From: Dechloromonas sp.
GTDB taxonomy: Bacteria; Pseudomonadota; Gammaproteobacteria; Burkholderiales; Rhodocyclaceae
Assembly (NCBI GenBank): GCA_008933675.1
Contig: WBUO01000022.1
Location: 1 to 33,137, forward strand
Length of the DNA: 33,137 nucleotides
Direction: 5' to 3'
In this document: in pieces, positions 1-8,106 of the stretch
Position numbering within the stretch: position 1 is the stretch's first letter
Layout of the letters: every line of letters begins with the position of its first letter
Made by a program: the position numbers and the translations under genes
Notes under the pieces: generated by a model
What the model was told of the DNA's origin: nothing
Seen by the model: the letters and a program-made list of their open reading frames with translations, nothing else
Databases searched by the model: none

Positions 1-1
1 C

Positions 2-409
2 ACCTACGGCGGGGCCGCCCCGCACGGCGGCGGCGCCTTCTCCGGCAAGGATCCGTCCAAGGTCGACCGCTCGGCCGCCTACGCCACCCGCTACGTCGCC
101 AAGAACATCGTCGCCGCCGGCCTCGCCTCGCGCTGCCTGGTGCAGGTCTCCTACGCCATCGGCGTCGCCGAACCGACCTCGATCATGGTCGAGACCTACG
201 GTACCGGCAAGGTCAGCAACGAGACGTTGACGGCCCTGGTCCGCAAACACTTCGACCTGCGCCCGAAGGGCATCGTCAACATGCTCGACCTGCTGCGCCC
301 GATCTACCAGAAGACCGCCGCCTACGGTCACTTCGGCCGCGACGAACCGGAATTCACCTGGGAAAGTACCGATCGCGCCGCCCTTCTCAAGGGCGACGCT
401 GGACTGTAA
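2..409 (+). CDS. metK: S-adenosylmethionine synthase, C-terminal part (5' end outside window)
   Basis: This is the last ~135 codons of methionine adenosyltransferase, which makes SAM from methionine and ATP in the cytoplasm. The reading frame is open from base 2 and the ORF track only starts at an internal Met. Family-typical segments seen are [27 protein letters not shown] (ATP/metal-binding loop and the conserved [12 protein letters not shown]), [12 protein letters not shown], and the C-terminal FDLRPKGI...[17 protein letters not shown]. The protein ends [15 protein letters not shown]. It sits upstream of ahcY, tlyA and metF, so the window begins in a SAM-cycle neighbourhood. The stop codon lies inside a perfect 8-bp inverted repeat (TGGACTGT / ACAGTCCA). 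Identification is firm; only the 5' part is missing because of the window edge. Confidence 0.97.
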   Translation, partial: TYGGAAPHGGGAFSGKDPSKVDRSAAYATRYVAKNIVAAGLASRCLVQVSYAIGVAEPTSIMVETYGTGKVSNETLTALVRKHFDLRPKGIVNMLDLLRPIYQKTAAYGHFGRDEPEFTWESTDRAALLKGDAGL

Positions 410-426
410 GCGCAGCGCACAGTCCA
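400..426 (+). terminator. Inverted repeat overlapping the metK stop codon
   Basis: TGGACTGT (400-407) and ACAGTCCA (419-426) form a perfect 8-bp stem around an 11-base loop that contains GCGCAGCGC. It overlaps the metK stop codon. There is no T-run, so it may stabilise the 3' end or pause transcription rather than act as a classical terminator. Confidence 0.4.
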
Positions 427-510
427 ACCACGCAGCGGGATCGGTACTTCGGCGCTGGCTAACCTGGCCGCAACGCGGCCAGATTAAGGCCCGACGGGCC
501 GGTCGAAGCC

Positions 511-558
511 AACTCGACGGATCGCGCAGCGGTGCTGCGCAACGACGCAGGGCTGTAA
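511..558 (+). pseudogene. Possible relic of a second metK 3' end
   Basis: Read in frame to the TAA at 556-558, this stretch gives NSTDRAAVLRNDAGL, against [15 protein letters not shown] at the end of the intact metK. Ten of fifteen residues match, both end at an aligned TAA, and many base differences fall at third codon positions (gcc/gca, gcc/gcg, gct/gca, gga/ggg). That pattern suggests a diverged allele end rather than a fresh duplication, for example a tail left behind when metK was replaced by recombination. The frame is closed by a TAA at 460-462, so nothing functional remains. The match is short and GC-rich, and chance cannot be excluded. Confidence 0.4.
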
Positions 559-764
559 GCTGCAGTTTGCGGCCCCGGCAAAGCCGCCGCGATCCTGCGG
601 CGGCTGAGGCTGAGCTGACCGTTCACCGGCTCAGGCCGAAGCCAAAGTGCCGACCGGCTGACCCCGCGACGCCGGCCTGCAAGCAGAAGCGCACGACCTG
701 GTTTGCTGCCGGGACGCCAGCGAGCGGACGGCTTGACCGGCATACCGGATGAATGGAGCGAAGG

Positions 765-785
765 GAGCCGCAACGGCTCGCTTTT
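765..785 (+). terminator. Terminator-like hairpin upstream of the HD-GYP gene
   Basis: GAGCCG (765-770), loop CAA, CGGCTC (774-779), then GCTTTT. It lies inside the N-terminal extension proposed by the ORF track (start 749), which supports a downstream start for the HD-GYP gene at 803. Confidence 0.5.
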
Positions 786-802
786 CATTAGAATTGCCGG
801 AT

Positions 803-2008
803 ATGCTCAAAAAAATCCCCATCGACCAACTGCGTCTCGGCATGCATTTGCAGGCTTTCTGCGGCGCCTGGCTGGATCACCCGTTCTGGCGCACCAGATT
901 CGTTCTTCAGGACCCGGCAGACATCACCCTGATCCGGGAGAGCAGCATCCGCGAAGTATGGATCGACGTCAGCAAGGGACTGGACATCGAATCACCGGAG
1001 AGCACGCCGGTGGAAACCGTGGAAACGGCTGAAGCCATCCCCGAGGAGGCCCCGGTCATCCAGGAGAAGGCCAGCTTCAACGACGAATTCAAGCGCGCCC
1101 AGAAGATCGTCAGCCGCGGCAAGGAAGCGGTCGTCTCGATGTTCCAGGAAGCGCGCATGGGCAAGGCCATCGAGGCGGAAGCCGCGGCCCCGTTGGTCGA
1201 GGAAATCTCCAATTCGGTACTGCGCAATCCCGGCGCGCTGATCAGCCTGGCCCGTCTGAAGACGGCCGACGACTACACCTTCATGCACTCGGTCGCCGTC
1301 TGCGCGCTGATGATTGCACTGGCCCGTCAGCTCGGCCTGGATGAACAGCAGGTTCGCGAAGCCGGCATGGCCGGATTGCTGCACGATCTCGGCAAGGCGA
1401 TGATCCCGCTGGAAGTCCTCAACAAACCCGGCAAGCTGACCGACGCCGAGTTCGATCTGGTCAAGACACATCCGGAAGAAGGCTACAAGCTGCTGCTCGA
1501 AGGCAGCGGCGTCAGCGAAATCACCAAGGATGTCTGCCTGCACCATCACGAAAAGGTCGACGGCAGCGGCTACCCGAAAAAGCTGAATGGCGAGTCGATG
1601 AGCCTCTACGCCAAGATGGGCGCCGTCTGCGACGTTTACGATGCCGTCACCTCCAACCGTCCGTACAAGGCGGGCTGGGATCCTGCCGAATCGATCAAGC
1701 GCATGTCGGAATGGACAGGGCATTTCGATCCGACGGTCTTCCAGGCCTTCGTCAAGAGTCTGGGTATCTATCCGGTCGGCTCGCTGGTCCGCCTGGCCTC
1801 GGGCAAGCTCGGCGTGGTCATCGAGCAGGGCGAACAGTCACTGCTCAAGCCCAAGGTAAAGGTCTTCTTCTCGACCAAGTCGCAGGCCTACATCAAACCG
1901 GAAACCATCGATCTCGCCCGCAGCCCGGAGAAAATCGCCGGTCGCGAGGATGCCGCCAAGTGGGGCATCAAGGATATCGATCGCTACTGGGCCAGCGACA
2001 AAGTCTGA
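803..2008 (+). CDS. HD-GYP domain cyclic-di-GMP phosphodiesterase with N-terminal DUF3391
   Basis: The 401-residue protein is predicted to hydrolyse the second messenger c-di-GMP, and so to affect motility or biofilm. The N-terminus MLKKIPIDQLRLGMHLQAF, followed by a DHPFWRTRF-like motif, is the usual DUF3391 start. The HD pair is at residues ~194-195 (LLHDLGKAMIP) and the signature HHHEKVDGSGYP lies at ~247-257, so the metal ligands and GYP motif look intact. I chose ATG 803 over the ORF-track start at 749 because family members begin this way and a terminator-like hairpin lies between the two starts. There is no GGDEF domain, receiver domain or transmembrane segment. The SAH-riboswitch promoter follows only a few bases after its stop. 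Its partner and signal are unknown. Confidence 0.9.
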   Translation: MLKKIPIDQLRLGMHLQAFCGAWLDHPFWRTRFVLQDPADITLIRESSIREVWIDVSKGLDIESPESTPVETVETAEAIPEEAPVIQEKASFNDEFKRAQKIVSRGKEAVVSMFQEARMGKAIEAEAAAPLVEEISNSVLRNPGALISLARLKTADDYTFMHSVAVCALMIALARQLGLDEQQVREAGMAGLLHDLGKAMIPLEVLNKPGKLTDAEFDLVKTHPEEGYKLLLEGSGVSEITKDVCLHHHEKVDGSGYPKKLNGESMSLYAKMGAVCDVYDAVTSNRPYKAGWDPAESIKRMSEWTGHFDPTVFQAFVKSLGIYPVGSLVRLASGKLGVVIEQGEQSLLKPKVKVFFSTKSQAYIKPETIDLARSPEKIAGREDAAKWGIKDIDRYWASDKV

Positions 2009-2022
2009 AACGGGTTTATAAT
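1995..2022 (+). promoter_or_regulatory. Sigma70-type promoter for the SAH-riboswitch/ahcY operon
   Basis: A perfect -10 TATAAT lies at 2017-2022. The best -35 is GCGACA at 1995-2000, 16 bases upstream and within the last codons of the HD-GYP gene. The expected start of transcription near 2029 falls just ahead of the riboswitch aptamer at 2033, which fits well. Confidence 0.7.
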
Positions 2023-2032
2023 CCGCGACCTA

Positions 2033-2098
2033 CCGAGGGGCGCTGCAGGAGCGCGGTGATTACATCGCTCCCAGGCTCGGTTTAAAACGGCGCTCACT
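2033..2098 (+). ncRNA. S-adenosylhomocysteine (SAH) riboswitch
   Basis: The conserved aptamer pieces are all visible: CCGAGGGGCGCTGCA at the 5' side, CTCCCAGGCTCGG closing the P1 stem, and the 3' AACGGCGCTCACTGA. CCGAG pairs with CTCGG, and the 3' GGCGCTC segment is placed to form the pseudoknot typical of this class. It lies in the 5' leader of ahcY. SAH riboswitches are known ON switches: when toxic SAH builds up they raise expression of SAH hydrolase. The GAGGAG ribosome-binding site of ahcY is about 75 bases downstream, so the expression platform is probably between 2099 and 2177. Confidence 0.93.
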
Positions 2099-2183
2099 GA
2101 TCAACCCTGCCGGGCGCAGGGGGCCGCCGGTGAGCAACAACGCCGTTATTCCCCTCCCCGTCACAGTTATTGAGGAGCTTACT

Positions 2184-3584
<1,401 letters not shown>

Positions 3585-3614
3585 TCGTCCGCAACTGCCA
3601 CCGAGGCCGCCCCG

Positions 3615-4442
3615 ATGAGCATGAACTCCTTCCATGCCCGCCAGGGCGGTCGGCAACGTGAGGAAAAACCGGTCAAGACGCCGGTCGATCGTCACGGCCT
3701 GCTGCGTGCCGACGCCCTGCTGGTCCAGCGCGGACTGGCAGCGTCACGCACGCAGGCGCAGCGGCTGATCGGCGAAGGCCGGGTACTCGCCGACGGCAAG
3801 GCGATCGCCAAGCCGTCGCTGGAACTGCCGGCCGACGCCACCCTGACCGTTGTCGAAGACGAAAGCGACCGCTACGTCTCGCGCGGCGGCCTCAAGCTGG
3901 CCGGCGCCCTGGCGCACACCGGTCTGGCTGTCACCGGCAGGATCTGCCTCGATGTCGGGCAATCCACCGGCGGCTTCACCGACTGCCTGCTACAGGCCGG
4001 CGCCGCGCAAGTGGTCGGCGTCGATGTCGGGCATGGTCAACTGCACGCCAAGCTGAAATACGACGGGCGCGTCAGCGCACTGGAAGGCATCAACTGCCGC
4101 GCGCTGACCGCCGCCGATCTCGGCGACGCCATGCCGGCCGGCGGTTTCGACCTGATCGTCGGCGACGTCTCCTTCATCTCGATGACCCTGGTGCTGCCGC
4201 AACTGCCGGCGCTGCTCGCCGCCGACGGCGACCTGCTGCTGCTCATCAAGCCGCAGTTCGAGGTCGGTCCGCACAACATCGGCAAGGGCGGCATCGTCCG
4301 TGACCCGTCGCTGTACCGCGAGGTCGAAGGACGCTTCCTGGAAATTGCCAAAAAACTCGGGTTGACCGCAAAAGCCTGGCTGGACAGTCCCATCACCGGT
4401 GGCGACGGCAACCGCGAATTCTTTATCTGGCTGAAAAAATGA
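3615..4442 (+). CDS. tlyA: TlyA-family rRNA (cytidine-2'-O)-methyltransferase / hemolysin-like
   Basis: The 275-residue protein has an S4 RNA-binding domain at about residues 20-75 (LLRADALLVQRGLAASRTQAQRLIGEGRVLADG) followed by an FtsJ-type Rossmann methyltransferase domain. The SAM-binding motif DVGQSTGGFTDCLL starts at residue ~113, and DVSFIS and IKPQFE match the catalytic positions of the family. Family knowledge: TlyA proteins 2'-O-methylate rRNA using SAM; haemolysin activity claimed for some is secondary. It uses SAM and releases SAH, which fits its place between ahcY and metF. Its stop overlaps the metF start (ATGA), so the two are translationally coupled. The substrate nucleotide in this organism is not known from sequence. 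Confidence 0.88.
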   Translation: MSMNSFHARQGGRQREEKPVKTPVDRHGLLRADALLVQRGLAASRTQAQRLIGEGRVLADGKAIAKPSLELPADATLTVVEDESDRYVSRGGLKLAGALAHTGLAVTGRICLDVGQSTGGFTDCLLQAGAAQVVGVDVGHGQLHAKLKYDGRVSALEGINCRALTAADLGDAMPAGGFDLIVGDVSFISMTLVLPQLPALLAADGDLLLLIKPQFEVGPHNIGKGGIVRDPSLYREVEGRFLEIAKKLGLTAKAWLDSPITGGDGNREFFIWLKK

Positions 4443-5263
4443 ACACCAATATCTCGATCGAATTCTTCCCGCCGCAGACGCCCGAAGGCGTCGAAAAGCT
4501 GCGCGCCACCCGGGCCGAACTGGCCAAGCTGAAACCCGAGTTCTTCTCGGTCACCTACGGCGCCGGCGGCTCGACCCGCGAGCGCACCTTCGCCATCGTC
4601 CGCGAAATCGCCAGCGAAGGCTTCGACGCCGCGCCGCACCTGTCATGCATCGGCTCGACGCGTGAGTCGATCCGCGAAATCCTGGCCGAATTCAAGGCCG
4701 CCGGCATCCGCCGCATCGTCGCCCTGCGCGGCGACCTGCCCTCGGGCATGGCCGAGGCCGGCGAATTCCGCTACGCCAACGAACTGGTCGAATTCATCCG
4801 CGCCGAGACCGGCAGCCACTTCAGCATCGAAGTCGCCGCCTACCCGGAATGGCACCCGCAGGCACGCAGCCCGAAGGACGACCTCGACGCCTTCGCGCGC
4901 AAGGTCAAGGCCGGTGCCAATTCGGCGATCACGCAGTATTTCTACAACGCCGACGCCTACTTTCATTTCGTCGACGAAGCGCGCGCACTCGGTGTCGACA
5001 TCCCCATCGTGCCCGGCATCATGCCCATCGTCGGCTTCACCAAGCTGGCCCGCTTCTCGGACGCCTGCGGCGCCGACCTGCCGCGCTGGATGCGCAAGAA
5101 GTTCGAGAGCTTCGGCGACGACAGCGAGTCGATCCGTACCTTCGGCCTCGACCTGGTCACCGAGCTGTGCGAGCGCCTGCTCAAGGGCGGCGCACCGGGG
5201 CTGCACTTCTACAGCATGAACCAGTCGGCGCTGACCACCGAAATCTGCCGCCGCCTCGGTTGA
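4439..5263 (+). CDS. metF: 5,10-methylenetetrahydrofolate reductase
   Basis: This FAD enzyme reduces methylene-THF to methyl-THF, the methyl donor for methionine synthase, closing the cycle started by metK and ahcY. The 274-residue length is that of the bacterial single-domain form. Motifs seen are SIEFFPPQT with the catalytic Glu near the N-terminus, SVTYGAGGSTRERT, APHLSCIGSTRE, ALRGDLP, and ITQYFYNADAYFHF. The start ATG overlaps the tlyA stop by four bases. A hairpin pair downstream (5298-5344) probably ends the operon. Confidence 0.96.
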   Translation: MNTNISIEFFPPQTPEGVEKLRATRAELAKLKPEFFSVTYGAGGSTRERTFAIVREIASEGFDAAPHLSCIGSTRESIREILAEFKAAGIRRIVALRGDLPSGMAEAGEFRYANELVEFIRAETGSHFSIEVAAYPEWHPQARSPKDDLDAFARKVKAGANSAITQYFYNADAYFHFVDEARALGVDIPIVPGIMPIVGFTKLARFSDACGADLPRWMRKKFESFGDDSESIRTFGLDLVTELCERLLKGGAPGLHFYSMNQSALTTEICRRLG

Positions 5264-5297
5264 CGCAACTTCAACCGCAAACCTGCGCAAGACGAGA

Positions 5298-5344
5298 GCC
5301 GGCCCCCGGAAAGCCGGCAACGCTTCCGGCCTGATCTCCGGAAG
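5298..5344. terminator. Hairpin pair between convergent metF and the VanZ-like gene
   Basis: GCCGGC (5298-5303) pairs with GCCGGC (5313-5318), and CTTCCGG (5323-5329) pairs with CCGGAAG (5338-5344). They lie between two genes pointing at each other. No T-tract is present, so termination efficiency is uncertain. Confidence 0.45.
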
Positions 5345-5352
5345 AGGCCGAC

Positions 5353-5691
5353 CTACCGCTTCCGGATCAGGAAGCTGCCGAGACGCAGTGCCAGATGACC
5401 AACGGCAACCCCCAACGCATCGGCCAGCAAATCGCCCCACTCGGCATAGCGATGCGGGGTCATCGCCTGCAGCACTTCGATCAGGGCGCCATAGGCAAGC
5501 AGTCCGGCAAGCACGGGCAAGGTCTGCCGGGGATAGGCCAGGCCGCCCAGGAAGGCCAGCACGCCGAAGCCGAGCAGATGATTGCTCTTGTCCCAGCCGG
5601 TCGAGGGCAGCTGCTCCGGAACGGGCAGCAACGACAGGACAAGCACGCCTGCAACGCAGGCCCAGAACAGTTTGGCGTAGGGTATTTTCAT
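5353..5691 (-). CDS. VanZ-like family small membrane protein
   Basis: This 112-residue protein has an N-terminal membrane helix (LFWACVAGVLVLSLLPV), then the family pattern of a short polar loop with DKSNHLLGFGVLAFLGGLAY, a third hydrophobic stretch, LIEVLQAMTPHRYAEWGDLLADALGVAVGHL and a basic C-terminus. Those D-K-x-x-H and E-x-x-D-x-x-A-N/D motifs are typical of VanZ-like proteins. Function of stand-alone members is poorly defined; teicoplanin resistance should not be assumed. It converges on metF and diverges from the cupin gene. Confidence 0.8.
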   Translation of the reverse strand: MKIPYAKLFWACVAGVLVLSLLPVPEQLPSTGWDKSNHLLGFGVLAFLGGLAYPRQTLPVLAGLLAYGALIEVLQAMTPHRYAEWGDLLADALGVAVGHLALRLGSFLIRKR

Positions 5692-5790
5692 CGAACCGAA
5701 GATTGCTCAGCAGGCAGCGAAAAGTCCTGCTAGCCTCAAGCCTATCGCAACCTCGCGTTGTACAAATTCACCAGACGGGAGAAATTCGCC

Positions 5791-6111
5791 ATGTGGAAGG
5801 TATTCGACATCGAACGCCTGAAAGCCAAGGTCGCAGGCTCGGAACCGAGCTTCTTCGAGTTCCTGAGGAGTTCGCAGATGTCGTGCGCCGTCTACCGGTT
5901 GCCCGCCGGCTCCCGGGACATGCAGGCACCGCACCTTGAAGACGAGCTTTACATGGTCCTGGAAGGCAAGGCCAGGGTCCGCGTCGACAACGAAGTCCAG
6001 GAAGTCGGTCCCGGCACCCTGCTCTTCATCCGGGCCACAACGGAACACTCCTTCTTCGACATCGAAAGCGACCTGACCCTGCTGGCGACTTTCGGTCCAA
6101 CCGCAGAATGA
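5791..6111 (+). CDS. Small single-domain cupin protein
   Basis: A ~106-residue protein built around one cupin fold. Motif 1 is recognisable as PAGSRDMQAPHLEDELYMVLEGKARVRV and motif 2 as GPGTLLFIRATTEHSFFDI. The histidine and glutamate of motif 1 and the histidine of motif 2 could bind a metal, although the usual first HxH is reduced to PHLED. I chose ATG 5791 (GGGAG nine bases upstream, N-terminus MWKVFDIERLKAKV) over the TTG at 5758 used by the ORF track. Substrate unknown; no operon partner is visible on this strand. Confidence 0.8.
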   Translation: MWKVFDIERLKAKVAGSEPSFFEFLRSSQMSCAVYRLPAGSRDMQAPHLEDELYMVLEGKARVRVDNEVQEVGPGTLLFIRATTEHSFFDIESDLTLLATFGPTAE

Positions 6112-6157
6112 AACCGGCGGCCGCCGTCGCCCGACGGCCACGACCGTAGCCGGCTGC

Positions 6158-6589
6158 TCAGGCGCGTTTCCGTGCCGGATCAACGTCGCTCGTGACCGCT
6201 TCCAGCTGCCCGGCAGGCGATGCCGCGACACTGCCCGGTACGGCAGTCGGTGCGCTGGCGGAAGGCTCGTCGTCGTCGAGTCCGAAGCTCCTTTTGGTCT
6301 TCGCCAGCTCGGCCTCCCGGGCCGCTTCGAAGCGCTGGCGGGCCTCCTCGGCACGCCGCTCACGGGCCTCGCGCTCGCGCTCCCGACGCTGCCGCTCTTC
6401 GTCCCAGGCAAGCTTCCTGGCGTAGATGAATTCACCGAACAGGGCGAAGCAGCCGATGACTACCAGGGCCACCAGCATCGCCTCGAACGGTTTGTCGAGA
6501 ACGGCATGCAAAGCCAGGGCAACAAGTATTCCGCGCCAGAGCAGTAGGAGCGGGAAGTAGGGATGCCTGACTGGATCAAGGTCTTTCAT
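6158..6589 (-). CDS. Uncharacterised two-helix membrane protein with charged coiled coil
   Basis: From ATG 6589 this gives about 143 residues: a short polar start (MKDLDPVRHPYF), two adjacent membrane helices (LLLLWRGILVALALHAVL and AMLVALVVIGCFALFGEFIY), a long Arg/Glu-rich coiled coil (DEERQRREREREARERRAEEARQRFEAAREAEL), and an Ala/Pro/Ser-rich tail. Nothing enzymatic is visible. The ORF track extends it to 6973; the extra N-terminus is not obviously protein-like near the join and no good ribosome-binding site supports either start. I do not recognise a named family. Confidence 0.6.
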   Translation of the reverse strand: MKDLDPVRHPYFPLLLLWRGILVALALHAVLDKPFEAMLVALVVIGCFALFGEFIYARKLAWDEERQRREREREARERRAEEARQRFEAAREAELAKTKRSFGLDDDEPSASAPTAVPGSVAASPAGQLEAVTSDVDPARKRA

Positions 6590-6985
6590 GGGGAGGCTGG
6601 AGCGGAAATCAGACGGCGATTCTAGCGTCAGCAGCAAAATTTTCCAGAATCCTCTACTTGCCCATGCCGGATGCAAGATCGCCAGGCTGTCGAACGAATC
6701 GTCATCGCCGGCAACCTGGCCCGCTTCCGATTTCAACACCGGAGGCCAAGCTTCCTTCCCGTCCCGCGGCTCAACCAATACAAGCCGCCCGGCATTCTCA
6801 GGCAGCTTCGGAGGCGGGTCGTTGGCGGAATTCAACATGCAGCGCCTCCCGGCCGCCACGCCCACCATGTGCCTGGAAACAGCTCCCGGGCCCGACACCC
6901 CGCACTGCATCGACGGTCTCGAGAACGCACGGCTCACCGCTACCGAGCAAACCGGGCGTTTCGCGGCAAGCATCGATGTTCGCCA
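6590..6985. other. Gap of ~395 bases without a clear gene
   Basis: It lies between the coiled-coil membrane protein and the AraC-type gene, both on the minus strand. An open minus-strand frame continues through it (the ORF-track extension of 6158..6973), with third-position base use that looks less biased than in neighbouring genes. I see no recognisable domain, RNA gene or strong terminator. Confidence 0.4.
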
Positions 6986-7975
6986 TCAGAATCCGGCACG
7001 CGACTGGCTCGGCGTCACTCCGAAGGCACGCCGGTAGGCGGTAGCGAAATTGGCCGAGCTGGTGTAGCCGGCAATTCCTGCGGCCTCGACGATGGAACGT
7101 CCTTCGCACTCCAGTGCCTGGCGCGCACGCAACAGACGAGCACGCCGCAGGTACTCGAAAACGCTCACGCCACAGAGCGCGCGAAACTGCTTCTGCAGCG
7201 TGCTGACATTGGTGCCGGCGTGTCGCGCAATGTCATCGAGCGACATGTCGTCCGCCGCGCCGCTGTCCAGGAGCTCACGCACATCGGCGGCACGCCGGCG
7301 TTCGCGCGGCAGCAGGGTTGGCGGAGGGGCGACGTTGGTCATCTGGCGCAGCGCTTCCACCACCAGCTCGATCACCCGGCTTTCCTGATGGAGCTTGCGC
7401 AACAGTGGCGGATCGTCCGACGGGCGGATCAACTGCTCGGCCAGCGCCACGGCGCGTGGCGTCGGCGTCCAGCGTTCGACGGCAAGATGGCTGTTGAAAA
7501 GGGCGAGGTACCCGGCATCACCTTCCGGACAGCTCGCGGCCAGCCATTCGCGGCTGAAACCAATGCTCACCTTGCGTTCGCGCTTGCCGCGCCAGGCGCG
7601 CCGCACGAAAAGCTCCGGCTCCAGAAGCTGGATGAAAGCGGCCTGCGGCCGACGCCCATGCCCCCCGGCGCTGAGGCGGAGGCAGCCCGGGCCGAACGAC
7701 ACATCGACGTCGCCATCGAGTATCAGCGCGAGATGCAGACTTTCACCCTGCTCCGCACTCTGAATGTTCAGATCGTGCAAATCGAGGACGTCGGCGCAAT
7801 GAAGCATCAGGCCTGGGCGCAGGCGCTCGCCGTAGCACCGGCCGAGCATGACGGGAGCGTCCGGCGCGAGTCCGGAGTCGATGCGGACAGTACCAGCACC
7901 GGTAGAAGTGGGGGGATACAGATCGCTGCACCGGATGATCTGCTGACTGCCATCCGAGGGTTTGAACACCGTCAT
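6986..7975 (-). CDS. AraC-family transcriptional regulator (PchR-like context)
   Basis: A ~329-residue DNA-binding regulator. The C-terminal ~100 residues hold both helix-turn-helix halves: MSLDDIARHAGTNVSTLQKQFRALCGVSVFEYLRRARL and RSIVEAAGIAGYTSSANFATAYRRAFGVTPSQ. The N-terminal ~200 residues form an AraC-like ligand/sensor region. I start it at ATG 7975 (MTVFKPSDGSQQ); a GTG two codons on (7969) is better spaced from the AAGGA on this strand, and the ORF-track start at 8074 would run through the Fur-like box and dyad. It is divergent from the TonB receptor, the usual layout for siderophore-responsive activators such as PchR. The ligand is presumably a ferric siderophore (inference). Confidence 0.88.
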   Translation of the reverse strand: MTVFKPSDGSQQIIRCSDLYPPTSTGAGTVRIDSGLAPDAPVMLGRCYGERLRPGLMLHCADVLDLHDLNIQSAEQGESLHLALILDGDVDVSFGPGCLRLSAGGHGRRPQAAFIQLLEPELFVRRAWRGKRERKVSIGFSREWLAASCPEGDAGYLALFNSHLAVERWTPTPRAVALAEQLIRPSDDPPLLRKLHQESRVIELVVEALRQMTNVAPPPTLLPRERRRAADVRELLDSGAADDMSLDDIARHAGTNVSTLQKQFRALCGVSVFEYLRRARLLRARQALECEGRSIVEAAGIAGYTSSANFATAYRRAFGVTPSQSRAGF

Positions 7976-8033
7976 TCCTTTCTGCGCCGGTCGATAGCGG
8001 GGCGCAAACAACTTTCTTTTTTGCACAAAAGCC

Positions 8034-8052
8034 TGCACCCGAAACGGGTGCA
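8034..8052. promoter_or_regulatory. Perfect dyad in the AraC/TonB-receptor divergent region
   Basis: TGCACCCG-AAA-CGGGTGCA is a perfect 8-bp inverted repeat with a three-base centre. A further TTGCAC lies a few bases upstream (8021-8026) and an AATAAT possible -10 overlaps its right end. Candidate operator for the divergent AraC-type regulator; it could also fold as an RNA hairpin. Confidence 0.5.
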
Positions 8053-8076
8053 ATAATACGCAGCCTTTTCGCAAAC

Positions 8077-8095
8077 GACAATTGTTCTCATTACA
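8077..8095 (+). promoter_or_regulatory. Fur-box-like site
   Basis: GACAATTGTTCTCATTACA aligns by eye with the 19-bp consensus GATAATGATAATCATTATC at 12 of 19 positions, with the right half best conserved. It lies just upstream of the TonB-receptor ribosome-binding site, consistent with iron repression. Confidence 0.55.
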
Positions 8096-8106
8096 CAGGA
8101 AGCAAC

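Larger units (their letters stand above)
410..802. repeat. Gene-free stretch with a series of perfect hairpins
   Basis: No convincing gene lies here. It contains tandem GC-rich hairpins: TGGCCGC-AAC-GCGGCCA (465-481), GGCCC-GAC-GGGCC (488-500), GCGCAGC-GGT-GCTGCGC (524-540) and GCCGCCGC-GATCCT-GCGGCGGC (583-604), then GAGCCG-CAA-CGGCTC followed by GCTTTT (765-785). The last can terminate transcription entering from metK. The earlier ones resemble REP-type intergenic repeat units in style, but only one copy of the block is visible, so repeat status is a guess. The short ORFs here (459..788 -, 567..752 +, 631..843 -, 703..1032 +) look like compositional artefacts. Confidence 0.5.

Noticed and set aside
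6671-8056. 461-residue plus-strand ORF
   Set aside because: Antisense to the AraC-type regulator, which has two recognisable helix-turn-helix motifs.
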